A DNA stretch of 64,000 nt from Sphaerospermopsis torques-reginae ITEP-024. Lineage in GTDB: Bacteria; Cyanobacteriota; Cyanobacteriia; Cyanobacteriales; Nostocaceae. Below, piece after piece: positions 44,707 through 54,640 of the stretch; within the stretch, counting starts at the first letter, position 1, and each line of letters opens with the position of its first letter. The notes under the pieces were generated by a model, which worked only from the letters and a program-made list of their open reading frames with translations, searched no databases and had not been told where the DNA came from. The position numbers and the translations under genes are program-made. The stretch lies in contig NZ_CP080598.1 in NCBI RefSeq assembly GCF_019598945.1, forward strand, positions 744,001 through 808,000, given 5' to 3'.

Positions 44707-45262
44707 GGCAGTGTGTTACTTCAGCCCTAGTCAGCAGCAGTCTTTTGTGGAAGAAAAAACAACCTTAGGTTTTATTGTTATCAGAACAATAGTCCTAACC
44801 GATTCTTGTCCTCTAATCAGGATATTAGCACAGATGAGTTTATTCGACTCAAGAATTTAAACCATAGTAACTTTAACATAAACATATTGCCATCACAGAC
44901 ATCAATCAAAGGTTTTCAACCTATTTTCTGATAACCATATTGATTAATGGTATAAAATCGCATATTCATTTAAAATGAAACCGTTTTAAATTGCTGTTCC
45001 ACTAAGTACACACTATGCAAACTGAAACAGAAAGCTACAAATAGGGTCAAGAAAACCATACGGTAGATATAGTACATATTCTGAAATGCAGACCTGATAC
45101 TCGTAAAATTAGTGTCTACATCCTTCATAATTGTAATTACAGTTTATTGGAACAATCAGGATACTCGTATCTACTCCTTGTATATTTTTCAGTACAGCCA
45201 AAGTGGAAAATGCGTTTTTACGCAATTCCTTTGTTAAACATCATGAATTTTTGTGCAAAGTA
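44707..45262. other. Divergent intergenic region upstream of the OmpR-type regulator
   Basis: About 550 bp of AT-rich DNA. I see no ORF with coding character and no tandem repeat array. It should contain promoters for both flanking genes. Confidence 0.5.
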
Positions 45263-45982
45263 ATGGTCATGGCTCCTGCCAAGATTCTTGTAGTTGATGA
45301 CGACCCCGCCGTTCGGAATTTAATTCAACGCTTTTTGATCAAACAGAATTATCAAGTAGAAGCTGCTGAAGATGGTAAGACTGCCCTCACCTTATTTGAG
45401 CAATTTAACCCAGACTTGGTAATTCTAGATGTAAACTTACCAGATACAATTGGTTTTAACCTGTGCCAAGAAATGCAAAGCCGAAATGGCGTTTTTGTCC
45501 TGATGCTCACCAGTCGCACAGATGAAACTGACAAAATTCGCGGTTTTTCCAAAGGTGCTGATGACTATCTCACCAAACCCTTTGGACTGGGAGAGCTAGA
45601 GGTCAGAGTAGCAGCAATTTTGAGGCGACAGCGGGTTGTTACCACCGCAGAACAAAAACGCCTCATTTTTGACAAACTCGTGATTGACCCAGTGCGGAGA
45701 GAAGTAACACTTAATGACGAACCAGTACCCTTGACCGCTTTGGAATTTGATTTGTTACATTTTTTAGCCAGTCATCCAGGTCGAGTTTGGCGGCGCTCAG
45801 AACTTATACAAGAGGTTTGGGACTATGAATATGTAGGAGATCAGCGGGTTGTCGATGTTCACATCGGTCAAATTCGCAAGAAAATTGAAATTGATGCTAG
45901 TCAACCAGCATTAATTCAGACTGTACGTGGTGTAGGTTACAAGTTTGAATCTACTACTAATCCAAAAAACCAAGAACTCTAA
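45263..45982 (+). CDS. OmpR/PhoB-family response regulator
   Basis: A 239-residue transcription factor. The receiver has the DDD acidic cluster near residue 12, phospho-acceptor D56 (LVILDVNLPD) and K105-type YLTKPFGLGEL. The winged-helix DNA-binding domain includes LTALEFDLLHFLASHPGRVW and RVVDVHIGQIRKKI. The frame is open from 45203, but ATG 45263 (MVMAPAKILVVDDD) fits the family; ATG 45269 is also possible. No kinase is adjacent, so it is an orphan regulator in this window. Confidence 0.9.
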   Translation: MVMAPAKILVVDDDPAVRNLIQRFLIKQNYQVEAAEDGKTALTLFEQFNPDLVILDVNLPDTIGFNLCQEMQSRNGVFVLMLTSRTDETDKIRGFSKGADDYLTKPFGLGELEVRVAAILRRQRVVTTAEQKRLIFDKLVIDPVRREVTLNDEPVPLTALEFDLLHFLASHPGRVWRRSELIQEVWDYEYVGDQRVVDVHIGQIRKKIEIDASQPALIQTVRGVGYKFESTTNPKNQEL

Positions 45983-46057
45983 GGGGATTGGGTTGAGGGT
46001 GTCAGGTGTAGTCAATCACCCGATCACCCGATCACCAACCTCTTCCAGTGCTAATAC

Positions 46058-46255
46058 TTAACATTGATGAAACAAAGTTTCTAAATAAATACGAGCAGCT
46101 TGGCGATCGCTCTCTCCATTTTGTAGCAAAAACAACGATAACGCCGCAGTTAATACTCGGTTTTGATCCCAATCGGGATGGGTTTCTAAGTATTTGTTTA
46201 GGGATTCGTGGAGTGCTTCGGGAATCACTGTAAAGATACTAACTGTTGTGTTCAT
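46058..46255 (-). CDS. DUF2811 family small protein
   Basis: A 65-residue protein, MNTTVSIFTVIPEALHESLN then YLETHPDWDQNRVLTAALSL, closely matching the cyanobacterial DUF2811 pattern. It resembles a ribbon-helix-helix-type or small regulatory fold but has no established function. A GGGAA sequence lies just upstream of the ATG on this strand. Confidence 0.85.
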   Translation of the reverse strand: MNTTVSIFTVIPEALHESLNKYLETHPDWDQNRVLTAALSLFLLQNGESDRQAARIYLETLFHQC

Positions 46256-46859
46256 AAGATTTCCCTTCTATACGGTCTATCAAGAGATTTTGCTTGCATT
46301 TATCCGAATTTTGGATTTTGGATCGACCCACAAATAAATCAGGGATATACCATCAAGGAATTATTGGTCAAGTATTGTCACCAGCCATAAAATCCCCACT
46401 CATACCTGAGTTCACTGTGCAAAATTGATGCTCATATCGGAACGGAATAAAAAAGCAAGCCGAATCATTGTGCGCTCAGAGGGGGTGGGTTTGTCAATGC
46501 TGCGAAATGTTAAAAATCGGTAGTTAAAAAATAAATACTCACGAAATAATCAGGGTTAGAGCTATATTTTTGTTACTTAATTTAATAAAAACTCAGTTGG
46601 TAATGTGGTTCAGTAATGAAAGCATAAAATCCCCAGTTAGCCAGCAAGGCTAGATTAGTTCGTAGAGCATTTGTGGAAAACTGGTAAACTTCCTGTGGAA
46701 ATTCTGTGGAACTAAAGAGGATAATAGCCGCAAATAATAAGAATTACAAAAATATCAAGGTTTAGTAACAATTTAGCTCAATCAAGTACGGGATTAACTC
46801 AAATTGATAGTATTATTTAAAACAGTTGATATTGGCAAAGTTAAAAAGTTAACTTTATC
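46256..46859. other. Non-coding region
   Basis: About 600 bp. It has a short ATTTTGG heptad run at 46303-46320 and otherwise no repeats, tRNA or credible ORF. Confidence 0.5.
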
Positions 46860-47077
<218 letters not shown>

Positions 47078-47146
47078 TATAGGTAATAAAATCATTTTTA
47101 TTACATCCTTTAAATCCTCAAATCCTGAATATCCTGATTCTGACAA

Positions 47147-49312
47147 TTATATTATCAAATTCCCAAACTTAGGACTCCACCATCCCTTAGCTGTATGAAA
47201 ATAAGCCGCATCCTTATGTTTCTTATCCTTCCATGAATCCTGACCAGAACACCTTAACATAGTTTTATTCTGACCATCTTTAATATAACTATACTCCTCT
47301 AACGGTTTCTTACATACTGGACAAGGATAAGATGTTATCCTAGTTTCTGGTTTAGGAGTCTTTTCACCTGCTGATGTTTTAGTTTTCGGTGCTTCCCAAC
47401 GTTTATGAAAATCACTCCAAAACAAAACAATATTTTCACAGCCACTCACACATTTAAAAAAGTATTTCTTTTTAACTTTAATACTAGGAATTTTAGCTAA
47501 AAAGTTATTACAATCAGGACATTTCGTTTTTGAACTTTCATATTTTCTCTCAAATTTACCATTATTATTAGCTGTAGTTGTTGAATTAAAAACCACAGTT
47601 TTAGCTTTAGATAACGCAGGGACAAAATAACTTTCATTCCAAGTGGTTAAATAAGATTGCCAAGAATTTTTACCTTCAGCAATTTTATCTAATTCTGCTT
47701 CCATGTTGGCAGTAAATTCTGCTTCTAATAAATCTGGTAATGCCTTTTGTAAAAACTCATCAACTTCTAATCCTAAAGCTGTAGGATGAAGATGATCTTT
47801 TTTCAATTCAATATAATTGCGTTTTTTTAATGTAGCAACTGTAGGAGCGTAGGTACTAGGACGACCAATACCTTTTCTTTCCATTAATTGTATCAGTTTT
47901 GGTTCACTATATCTTGGTGGTGGTTGGGTTTGTTTCTTTTCATGTCCGGCATTTTCTAAAGTTAGTGTTTGTCCCTGTTGAACAACGGGTAAAACTGCAT
48001 CTTTACCCAAATTAGGCCAATATTTTGCATAACCGTAAAATTCTACAACTTGTCCCCTGGCTTGCCATAAAATATTACCTGATTGGGTAATAATTAAAGT
48101 TTTTCTCACCTGTGCGGGACGACATTGGGAGGCGATCGCTCTTTTCCAAATCATTACATACAGGTTAAACTCATCTTCAGGTAGTTCTGCACGCAACTGC
48201 ACCGAAGGACGAAACACATCTGTAGGACGAATCGCTTCGTGTGCTTCCTGTGCTGTTTTACTACTACGGTGTTTTGTTACTTGTTGAGGTATATTTTGCG
48301 GATCATGTTCTTCCAACCATTTACGCGCACTGGCACAAAATTCAGGACTTAACATCACTGAATCCGTTCGCATATATGTAATTAACCCGGACTCATATAG
48401 CTTCTGTGCCACCTGCATGGTTTTTTCGGGGGCAAATTTTAGTTTAGATCCGGCTGCTTGTTGTAGTGTTGAAGTCGTAAAAGGTGGAGGTGGTTGACGA
48501 TAGGTGAGTTTCCCTTCAATTTGTATAACTTGATGGGGATGTTGTTGAGCTTCTGTAACTAATCTATCTGCTTCTGCTGCTGATAAAACCCGCTTAGATT
48601 CTGGTTTTTCTGGGTTGTTCCCGGCCGCATCATCGTGGGTTTCCGTTTCCGTTTCTGGTGTTTCCGTAGGCGTGTTAGCTGTACCTTTGTAAAAAGCCCG
48701 AAATCCTTCTTGATAGTCTACCCACACACTCCAATAATCTTGAGGAACAAATACTTGTATTTCTCTTTCGCGCTGACAGATGAGGTGTAATGTGGCGCTT
48801 TGGACTCTACCTACACTTTTTGCCCCGTTGTTTAATGCCCAAACTAAGGGACTACCTTTGTATCCTACTAGCTTATCAAGGCAATCACGACATAATCCTG
48901 CACCGATTAAGTTATAGTCAAGTTTGCGGGGATGGGAAATGGCTGTTTTTACGGCTGATGGTGTAATCTCTGTATAAACTACTCGCTTAGGTTCTTTTAA
49001 TCCTAAAGTTTCTTTAAGATGCCAAGCAATGGTTTCTCCTTCTCGGTCTGGGTCTGTTGCTAAAATAACTTCATCAACTTGTTTAACAGCAGCTTTGAGT
49101 TGTTGAATAGTTTCTTTAGCCCGTTGATCACGGGCGATATAATTGCAGTGGACGCTATTACCTTCTATTGTGAATCCTAGTGAGTCTTCACCCTCATTAC
49201 TGAGTTCGCGGATATGTCCACAACTAGCACGAACTATCCAATCTGCACCGAGAATTTGGCTAAGTTTTTTCACCTTTCCTGGTGATTCAACTACTAAGAG
49301 ACGTTTGGCCAT
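47147..49312 (-). CDS. topA: DNA topoisomerase I, accessory type
   Basis: A type IA topoisomerase of 721 residues that relaxes negative supercoils. The Toprim domain has LLVVESPGKVKKLSQIL and the metal motif ILATDPDREGETIAWHL. The catalytic tyrosine is in GLITYMRTDSVMLSPE. GRVQSATLHLICQRERE and ERKGIGRPSTYAPTVATLKKR are also present. Two C-terminal cysteine clusters (CPDC...CVSGC and CPVC...) are probable zinc ribbons. Cyanobacteria commonly carry a longer main TopA. The divergent N-terminus and short tail suggest this is the second, accessory enzyme, which is inference. Confidence 0.92.
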   Translation of the reverse strand: MAKRLLVVESPGKVKKLSQILGADWIVRASCGHIRELSNEGEDSLGFTIEGNSVHCNYIARDQRAKETIQQLKAAVKQVDEVILATDPDREGETIAWHLKETLGLKEPKRVVYTEITPSAVKTAISHPRKLDYNLIGAGLCRDCLDKLVGYKGSPLVWALNNGAKSVGRVQSATLHLICQREREIQVFVPQDYWSVWVDYQEGFRAFYKGTANTPTETPETETETHDDAAGNNPEKPESKRVLSAAEADRLVTEAQQHPHQVIQIEGKLTYRQPPPPFTTSTLQQAAGSKLKFAPEKTMQVAQKLYESGLITYMRTDSVMLSPEFCASARKWLEEHDPQNIPQQVTKHRSSKTAQEAHEAIRPTDVFRPSVQLRAELPEDEFNLYVMIWKRAIASQCRPAQVRKTLIITQSGNILWQARGQVVEFYGYAKYWPNLGKDAVLPVVQQGQTLTLENAGHEKKQTQPPPRYSEPKLIQLMERKGIGRPSTYAPTVATLKKRNYIELKKDHLHPTALGLEVDEFLQKALPDLLEAEFTANMEAELDKIAEGKNSWQSYLTTWNESYFVPALSKAKTVVFNSTTTANNNGKFERKYESSKTKCPDCNNFLAKIPSIKVKKKYFFKCVSGCENIVLFWSDFHKRWEAPKTKTSAGEKTPKPETRITSYPCPVCKKPLEEYSYIKDGQNKTMLRCSGQDSWKDKKHKDAAYFHTAKGWWSPKFGNLII

Positions 49313-49457
49313 AGCACCTGTTTTCTCTAGAATTTACATTTCAAGGAGTTCAAGGAGTCAGCATTTCCAGGAGTCAGAAAGAAGGAGATTTAAAAATTTC
49401 TTTTTCATATCTCAAATTCTACAGTTGGGTAGTTCGACTTACTTCAACTTCGCTAAG

Positions 49458-49740
49458 TAGGGGATGCTGAATAAACTAAAAACCAGCATGAATAAAGAGT
49501 TTGAGGGTGATAACAAAGAAAATTTTGTTGGTTTTTACCTCCTTTCAAAATACAAAAAACTCCTTGATATCCTTGAACTCCCTACTCCTTGAACTCCTTA
49601 ATCTTCACGGAAAGACTTTTATGGCTTACCCCACACTCCGCTATCAGCAACCCCTAAAAAGTCGCTTACTGACAACTTCACTCACTGACTATCTCAAACC
49701 TTTGATTTATCAATCTTTTGGGTTTATTCAGCATCTCTTA
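49458..49740. mobile_element. MITE-like element, GGGATGCTGAATAAAC family
   Basis: TAGGGGATGCTGAATAAAC at 49458-49476 and GTTTATTCAGCATCTCTTA at 49722-49740 are inverted with 17 of 19 matches. A further internal end-like CAGCAACCCCTAA lies at 49645-49657, suggesting nested or rearranged copies. Its right end supplies the stop codon of hisIE. Confidence 0.65.
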
Positions 49741-50388
49741 TTGACGGCGTTCTTGTAATTTCCGATAAACAGCTTTTAAATCAACTTGATGATGTGCCAA
49801 GGCGACGAGGGTATGATAAAAAAGGTCCGCAACTTCCCCAGCGATCGCCTCAGCATCATCATCTTTGCAAGCCATAACAACCTCGGCGCTTTCCTCACCG
49901 ATCTTTTTCAAAATCTTATTATCACCACCAGCCAATAATTTGCAGGTATAGGAATTTTCATGAGGATGATCACGGCGATCGCATATTACCCGAAATAGCT
50001 GAGATAACATATCTGCTGGAGGTGGTTGAACCTTACCATCAACCTGATGAAAACAACTGCGTTCCCCAGTGTGACAAGCAATATCTCCCAACTGCTCCAC
50101 ACCAATCAGTAAAGCATCACTATCACAATCATAACGAATACTTTGCACCTTCTGAATATGTCCAGAAGTAGCGCCCTTATGCCAAAACTCCTGACGGGAA
50201 CGACTCCAAAACCAAGTTTCTCCAGTTTCTAAAGTCTTTTGCAGAGACTCCTGATTCATCCAAGCCATCATCAACACAGTACCATCTAGATAATCTTGGA
50301 TAATCGCAGGTACTAAACCTTTGTCATCGTAACGGATTTTTTCCACAGGGATGGCAGATTGGAGCGTTAGCAGTTCAGGAGAAGACAT
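49738..50388 (-). CDS. hisIE: Bifunctional phosphoribosyl-AMP cyclohydrolase / phosphoribosyl-ATP pyrophosphatase HisIE
   Basis: It catalyses the second and third steps of histidine synthesis. The HisI half (about residues 10-120) has [20 protein letters not shown], a metal-binding [13 protein letters not shown] and [14 protein letters not shown] with the [10 protein letters not shown] cysteines. The HisE half has [20 protein letters not shown] and [24 protein letters not shown] 50388 ([10 protein letters not shown]) fits better than the upstream ATG 50412. The stop lies in the terminal repeat of a MITE-like element, so the last residues may have been altered. Confidence 0.95.
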   Translation of the reverse strand: MSSPELLTLQSAIPVEKIRYDDKGLVPAIIQDYLDGTVLMMAWMNQESLQKTLETGETWFWSRSRQEFWHKGATSGHIQKVQSIRYDCDSDALLIGVEQLGDIACHTGERSCFHQVDGKVQPPPADMLSQLFRVICDRRDHPHENSYTCKLLAGGDNKILKKIGEESAEVVMACKDDDAEAIAGEVADLFYHTLVALAHHQVDLKAVYRKLQERRQ

Positions 50389-50455
50389 ACAAAAACTAGA
50401 GTAAGTTAACAATTATTAATCAATTGCATATGCTAACAGGAGTTTAGCAGAAAGT

Positions 50456-50530
50456 GGTAATTCGTAATTGGTAATTGGTGATTGGGAAAAATATTACCCA
50501 TTACCCATTACCCATTACCCATTACCCATT
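50456..50530. repeat. Facing heptad arrays (GGTAATT / ACCCATT)
   Basis: A left arm of GTAATTG/GTGATTG units and a right arm of ACCCATT units enclose GGGAAAAATATT. It lies in the divergent gap between hisIE and hemL, 55 bp ahead of hemL. Confidence 0.88.
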
Positions 50531-50585
50531 TAGTCCTATCCTAATTAAAGAAGCTCAATTTAATTACCACCTATAGGAGATAACC

Positions 50586-51884
50586 TTGGTAAACACCACA
50601 ATTAAAACCACAAAATCACAAGAAATCTTTACTGCTGCTCAAAATCTCATGCCAGGAGGCGTTAGTTCTCCCGTGCGTGCTTTTAAATCAGTTGGTGGAC
50701 AACCTATAGTATTTGACCGCGTTAACGGAGCATATATTTGGGATGTAGACGGCAACAAATACATCGACTATGTGGGTACTTGGGGTCCTGCTATTTGTGG
50801 CCATGCTCATCCAGAAGTAATCAGCGCATTACACGCAGCTTTAGAAAAAGGTACTAGCTTTGGCGCTCCTTGTGTACTAGAAAATGTCTTAGCAGAAATG
50901 GTAATAGATGCAGTTCCTAGCATCGAAATGGTAAGATTTGTTAACTCTGGAACAGAAGCCTGTATGGCCGTCCTCCGGTTGATGCGAGCTTTCACCAACC
51001 GCGAAAAAATCATTAAATTTGAAGGTTGCTATCACGGCCACGCTGATATGTTCCTGGTTAAAGCCGGTTCTGGTGTAGCTACACTCGGTTTACCCGACTC
51101 CCCAGGAGTACCTAAATCTGCAACTAGCAGTACCTTAACTGCGCCTTACAATGATTTAGAAGCTGTCAAAGCTTTATTTGAAGAAAACCGTGATCAAATA
51201 GCTGGTGTTATTCTTGAACCTGTTGTTGGTAATGCAGGTTTTATTCCTCCCGATGCTGGTTTCTTGGAAGGTTTACGGGAACTTACCCACGAACATGGAG
51301 CTTTATTGGTATTTGATGAAGTGATGACAGGCTTCCGTATTGCTTACGGTGGCGCTCAAGAGAAGTTTGGCATCACTCCCGATTTAACCACAATGGGTAA
51401 AGTCATCGGTGGAGGCTTACCTGTGGGAGCTTATGGTGGTCGCCGCGATATCATGTCAATGATTGCCCCAGCAGGTCCTGTATATCAAGCTGGTACTCTT
51501 TCTGGAAATCCCCTAGCTATGACTGCGGGAATCAAAACCCTAGAATTACTACAAAAACCAGGCACTTATGAACAGCTAGAACGCATCACCAAAAAACTAG
51601 CTGATGGTTTGCTCAAAGTTGCTCAAGAAACAGGCCATGCAGCTTGTGGTGGTAGTATTAGCGCCATGTTTGGTTTATTTTTCACTAGTGGTCCAGTTCA
51701 CAACTACGAAGATGCGAAAAAAGCTGATACAGCGAAGTTTGGCAGATTCCATCGTGGGATGTTAGAGCGTGGTATTTACTTAGCACCATCTCAGTTTGAA
51801 GCTGGGTTTACTTCTTTAGCTCACACAGATGAAGATATTGAACAAACTTTAGTCGCTGCAAAGGACGTGCTTTCTAGTCTCTAA
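50586..51884 (+). CDS. hemL: Glutamate-1-semialdehyde 2,1-aminomutase HemL
   Basis: HemL makes 5-aminolevulinate, the first dedicated precursor for chlorophyll, heme and phycobilins. The 432-residue PLP enzyme has [20 protein letters not shown] near the N-terminus, [36 protein letters not shown], the cofactor aspartate in [12 protein letters not shown], and the PLP lysine in [18 protein letters not shown]. The start is TTG at 50586. A good GGAGA ribosome-binding site lies five bases ahead, and the [15 protein letters not shown] start matches other Anabaena HemL proteins, which settles it. Confidence 0.97.
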   Translation: MVNTTIKTTKSQEIFTAAQNLMPGGVSSPVRAFKSVGGQPIVFDRVNGAYIWDVDGNKYIDYVGTWGPAICGHAHPEVISALHAALEKGTSFGAPCVLENVLAEMVIDAVPSIEMVRFVNSGTEACMAVLRLMRAFTNREKIIKFEGCYHGHADMFLVKAGSGVATLGLPDSPGVPKSATSSTLTAPYNDLEAVKALFEENRDQIAGVILEPVVGNAGFIPPDAGFLEGLRELTHEHGALLVFDEVMTGFRIAYGGAQEKFGITPDLTTMGKVIGGGLPVGAYGGRRDIMSMIAPAGPVYQAGTLSGNPLAMTAGIKTLELLQKPGTYEQLERITKKLADGLLKVAQETGHAACGGSISAMFGLFFTSGPVHNYEDAKKADTAKFGRFHRGMLERGIYLAPSQFEAGFTSLAHTDEDIEQTLVAAKDVLSSL

Positions 51885-51980
51885 TTTCTGGGGACTGGGG
51901 AAGAGGTGACTGGGGACTGGTGACAGAAGGATATTCTCCTCCTGCTTCCCCTGCTTCCCCTGTTCCCTCTTCCCTATTTT

Positions 51981-52142
51981 TTAACAACCGCATCCTTTAT
52001 GTCCACAACCTTTGACAGTTTGATGCCCTTCAGCACAGCCATCAGAACAATAGTATTTACCATCTTTGAGGATGGCTTTTTCCAGGGAAACTATACACAA
52101 GCAACTCGGACAAGCACATTTCATCTGATTTACCGTAGTCAT
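51981..52142 (-). CDS. smtA: Cyanobacterial metallothionein (SmtA/BmtA type)
   Basis: A 53-residue metal-binding protein, MTTVNQMKCACPSCLCIVSL at the start and KGCGHKGCGC at the end. The ten or so cysteines and histidines match the SmtA zinc-finger-like metallothionein that stores zinc and cadmium. A longer frame runs upstream to 52376, but ATG 52142 has AGGAG at ideal distance and begins the family. Its promoter has a TATACT -10 and an SmtB-like operator at 52184-52199, so zinc-responsive repression is likely. No smtB gene is seen nearby. Confidence 0.93.
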   Translation of the reverse strand: MTTVNQMKCACPSCLCIVSLEKAILKDGKYYCSDGCAEGHQTVKGCGHKGCGC

Positions 52143-52183
52143 AACATTTCTCCTGTTTGGGAGTTGAAATAATAGTATAACAC

Positions 52184-52199
52184 ATGAACAGTTATTCAT
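52184..52199. promoter_or_regulatory. SmtB/ArsR-type operator upstream of the metallothionein
   Basis: ATGAACAGTTATTCAT is an inverted repeat of ATGAA/TTCAT halves with a 6-base centre, the shape bound by SmtB-type zinc sensors. It overlaps the expected -35 region of the TATACT promoter on the minus strand, so binding should block transcription. Confidence 0.72.
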
Positions 52200-52246
52200 A
52201 TATTTTCGAGGAAAAAATTTTATAAAAATTTCCCATAACGGGAGAA

Positions 52247-52420
52247 ATGTTGTGGGAACAGCTTGTAAATGTGAGTGGGCATTTCGCCAGCGTGTTAAAA
52301 AAAATGTTGGAAGTTTCCGTTCGCAATCGCTACCAGTCAGCCCCAGATGTACTGAGAGCGTTGGAGATGGAACCATATCTGGAAAGTTTAGCCAAGGGAT
52401 GTTTAAATTCTGTGTCGTCT
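52247..52420 (+). pseudogene. Ser/Thr protein kinase C-terminal relic
   Basis: The frame reads LWEQLVNVSGHFASVLKKML and RNRYQSAPDVLRALEMEPYL. This matches the end of cyanobacterial Hanks-type kinase domains (usually ..VSxxFAxIIxKMxxxxxxxRYQSAxEVLxAL). Nothing upstream encodes the rest of a kinase. It is a remnant of about 55 residues. Confidence 0.65.
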
Positions 52421-52693
52421 AGTACCTGTAAATCTTTTACCTACTTCCAGGTCATACTAGAACTACGAAGTAGAACCCCATAGATTTAGTTGTCAAGGTA
52501 CAGATTGCCGTTAGGCAGTTAGGTTTTTATACAGGTTAATTACCGTTCCTGTTGAAAACAATATATCATGACTGCCCCACGCATGGGCAATCCGTTCGCC
52601 TACATCCACTGTTCCTTAGTACGATAAAGTATCAACGCCTTGCTACGATACTTTATCTCGGTGGTTTTGGCTCACTCAATTTCTTTATAACCT
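52421..52693. other. Leader region of the M23 peptidase gene
   Basis: Non-coding stretch with one strong hairpin at 52623-52657 (listed separately). No ORF, tRNA or tandem array is seen. Confidence 0.5.
52623..52657. promoter_or_regulatory. Perfect 11-bp inverted repeat upstream of the M23 peptidase
   Basis: GATAAAGTATC at 52623-52633 pairs perfectly with GATACTTTATC at 52647-52657 across a 13-base loop. It ends 36 bp before the start codon. No T-run follows, so an operator or leader stem is more likely than a terminator. Confidence 0.55.
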
Positions 52694-53614
52694 ATGACTA
52701 CCAAAGCTCAAGTTATTAATTTTCAGGATAAGTTACAGCGTGTTGGTGTCAGCAGTGTCACTAAGATGTTAATGGGAATTTTTGCGGCTGTTCCCATAGC
52801 ACTAAGCTTGCCAGCAGAGGCTTTAGAAGTACAGATTTTACCGGAAAAAGTGCAATTGGGAGATACAATTTCCGTATTAATTGAACCAGAAAGTGGAGAA
52901 CAGCCTGGTATTCCTACGGTAACAGTTGGAGAACAAACCTATCCAGCCTTTGAAATTGCCCCCAATAAATACCGTGCTTTTATTCCTACCACTCCATTAG
53001 AAGAACCAGGAGTAAGACAAGTTACTGTGTCAGGAGAGGGACAGCGACAAAGAAATTTGGCTGTGTACGTAGGCGATCGCAACTTTCCCATCCAACGTAT
53101 TAATTTACCCCCAGGAAAAGCCGGAGTTAAAGCAACAGAATATGAACTAGAACGAGTTAAAGAGTTTAAAGCCCTACAAACACCTGACAAATATTGGGAC
53201 GGTGTTTTCCTGAGACCAAATCAAGGACGGATGACCACAACCTATGGTGTAAGGCGCTACTATAATGGTAAATTTGCCAATGATTACTACCATCGAGGAC
53301 TGGACTACGCTGGTGCAGCAGGTTCAGCCGTAGTTGCCCCAGCAGCAGGAAGAGTGGCTTTAGTAGGCACAGTATCCCAAGGTTTCATAGTTCATGGTAA
53401 TGTAGTTGGCATTGACCACGGTCAAGGAGTAACCAGCATTTTCATGCACCTCAGTCGGATTAATGTCAAAGAAGGTGATATGGTCAAAGCTGGTCAACTA
53501 ATTGGTGCAGTAGGTTCTACAGGTGCTTCTACAGGACCTCATCTACACTGGGGTTTATATGTCAATGGAAAATCTATTGATCCCTCATCTTGGAAAACAA
53601 AGATAATTGATTAG
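52694..53614 (+). CDS. Secreted M23-family (LytM) metallopeptidase
   Basis: A 306-residue peptidoglycan endopeptidase-type protein. A basic N-terminus and hydrophobic stretch (residues 25-45, AAVPIALSLPAEA) form a signal peptide. A beta-rich domain (about 45-150) precedes the catalytic domain, where YHRGLDYAGAAGS supplies the H-x3-D zinc ligands and HLHWG gives the last ligand and active-site histidine. Residues HLSRINVKEGDMVKAGQLIG are typical. It likely remodels the cell wall or septal peptidoglycan, and relatives in Nostocales affect septal junctions. Confidence 0.93.
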   Translation: MTTKAQVINFQDKLQRVGVSSVTKMLMGIFAAVPIALSLPAEALEVQILPEKVQLGDTISVLIEPESGEQPGIPTVTVGEQTYPAFEIAPNKYRAFIPTTPLEEPGVRQVTVSGEGQRQRNLAVYVGDRNFPIQRINLPPGKAGVKATEYELERVKEFKALQTPDKYWDGVFLRPNQGRMTTTYGVRRYYNGKFANDYYHRGLDYAGAAGSAVVAPAAGRVALVGTVSQGFIVHGNVVGIDHGQGVTSIFMHLSRINVKEGDMVKAGQLIGAVGSTGASTGPHLHWGLYVNGKSIDPSSWKTKIID

Positions 53615-53766
53615 TAATTCTTAATTACTGGACTTTAGACTAAAAGAAGAGCGATCGGTAAATAGTCAGTAAATCGAGAGACAGCAAAAAATCAAGGGAT
53701 GCCTGTAAGAACAGACACCCCCATAGCGGAAAATGAAAGAAGCACAACCAACGTTCATCTACCGCT

Positions 53767-54640
53767 ATGGATGTTTTTACACAACTCAAGGAATTCCCTC
53801 AAGCAGCTTATAATTGTTTATGCAGGGCAAAAGACGCAACATTTGAAATGACGGATGCAATATTGCTGACACGCACTTGCCAAAGTCTCGCAGACTTATC
53901 GCTGTGTCCAGTATTCAGGCGTAAGTGGTCAAGTATCTATGAAACAACACAGGATACCAGACCACAACGCAACAAATTGATGGTTCACCACGAGTCAACA
54001 AACCGATGTGGTTGGCTTTTGTCGGTGAAGAAATGCCACCTCTAAATGAAGTTTGGAAACTGTATCTACGGCGCTTTGCCGTTGACCATTGGTATCGGTT
54101 TATTAAACAACGTTTGCATTGGACGCTACCAAAGCTTTCTACTCCCCAACAATGTGACCGATGGAGTGACTTAATGCCGCTCATCACTTGGGAGTTATGG
54201 CTGGCTCGTGATATCGTCAACCGATTTTGGATTTACGATTTTGGATTTTGGATTGACTCCACCCTAAAGTGTGGAGCTTGAAAATTTTGGATTTGGGATT
54301 TACGTTAGCGAAGCGTACGCAGCGCAGCGAGTATTTTTCCGTCCTGAAGGACGGGGCTTGTACCAAATGTTTTTAATCTAAAATCTAAAATCTAAAATCT
54401 AAAATTCCCGGTCAATGACCATCCCCTCCCGTGGCAGAAACAAATCACTAAACTCACCCCTGGAAGGGTTGCACAAGCTATGCCTGGGATTTTGTTCAGG
54501 GTTTCTACTCCTGCCAAACCACCAAAACCAAGGGGTAAATCTCCTGGATGGAAGACCGGACAGAAGAGGCAACGTAGAATTCGCTATCCCATCGTTAAAA
54601 AGCGTACTTCACCTTCACGTAAAGCCCCGCCAACACCTGC
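53767..54640 (+). pseudogene. Transposase remnant (IS701-like DDE family)
   Basis: The N-terminal piece begins MDVFTQLKEFPQAAYNCLCR. The central catalytic part is missing and the frame shifts. The C-terminal piece MWLAFVGEEMPPLNEVWKLY, RRFAVDHWYRFIKQRLHWTL and DRWSDLMPLITWELWLARDIV follows. It continues after the 190-bp insertion as NDHPLPWQKQITKLTPGRVA and ends RKAPPTPA. The C-terminal half is typical of cyanobacterial IS701-like transposases. Confidence 0.85.
54221..54410. mobile_element. 190-bp heptad-bounded insertion with GTCAA target duplication
   Basis: It starts with CCGATTTTGG and ATTTTGG heptads (54221-54254) and ends with AATCTAA-type heptads and TTCCCG (54374-54410), forming inverted ends. 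GTCAA flanks it on both sides (54216-54220 and 54411-54415). Removing the element and one GTCAA restores the transposase frame ARDIVNDHPLPW. The middle holds GCGAAGCGTACGCAGCG and CCGTCCTGAAGGACGG palindromes and no gene. Confidence 0.85.

Noticed and set aside
53915-54220. Minus-strand ORF of 101 codons
   Set aside because: It is a shadow of the decayed transposase on the other strand.
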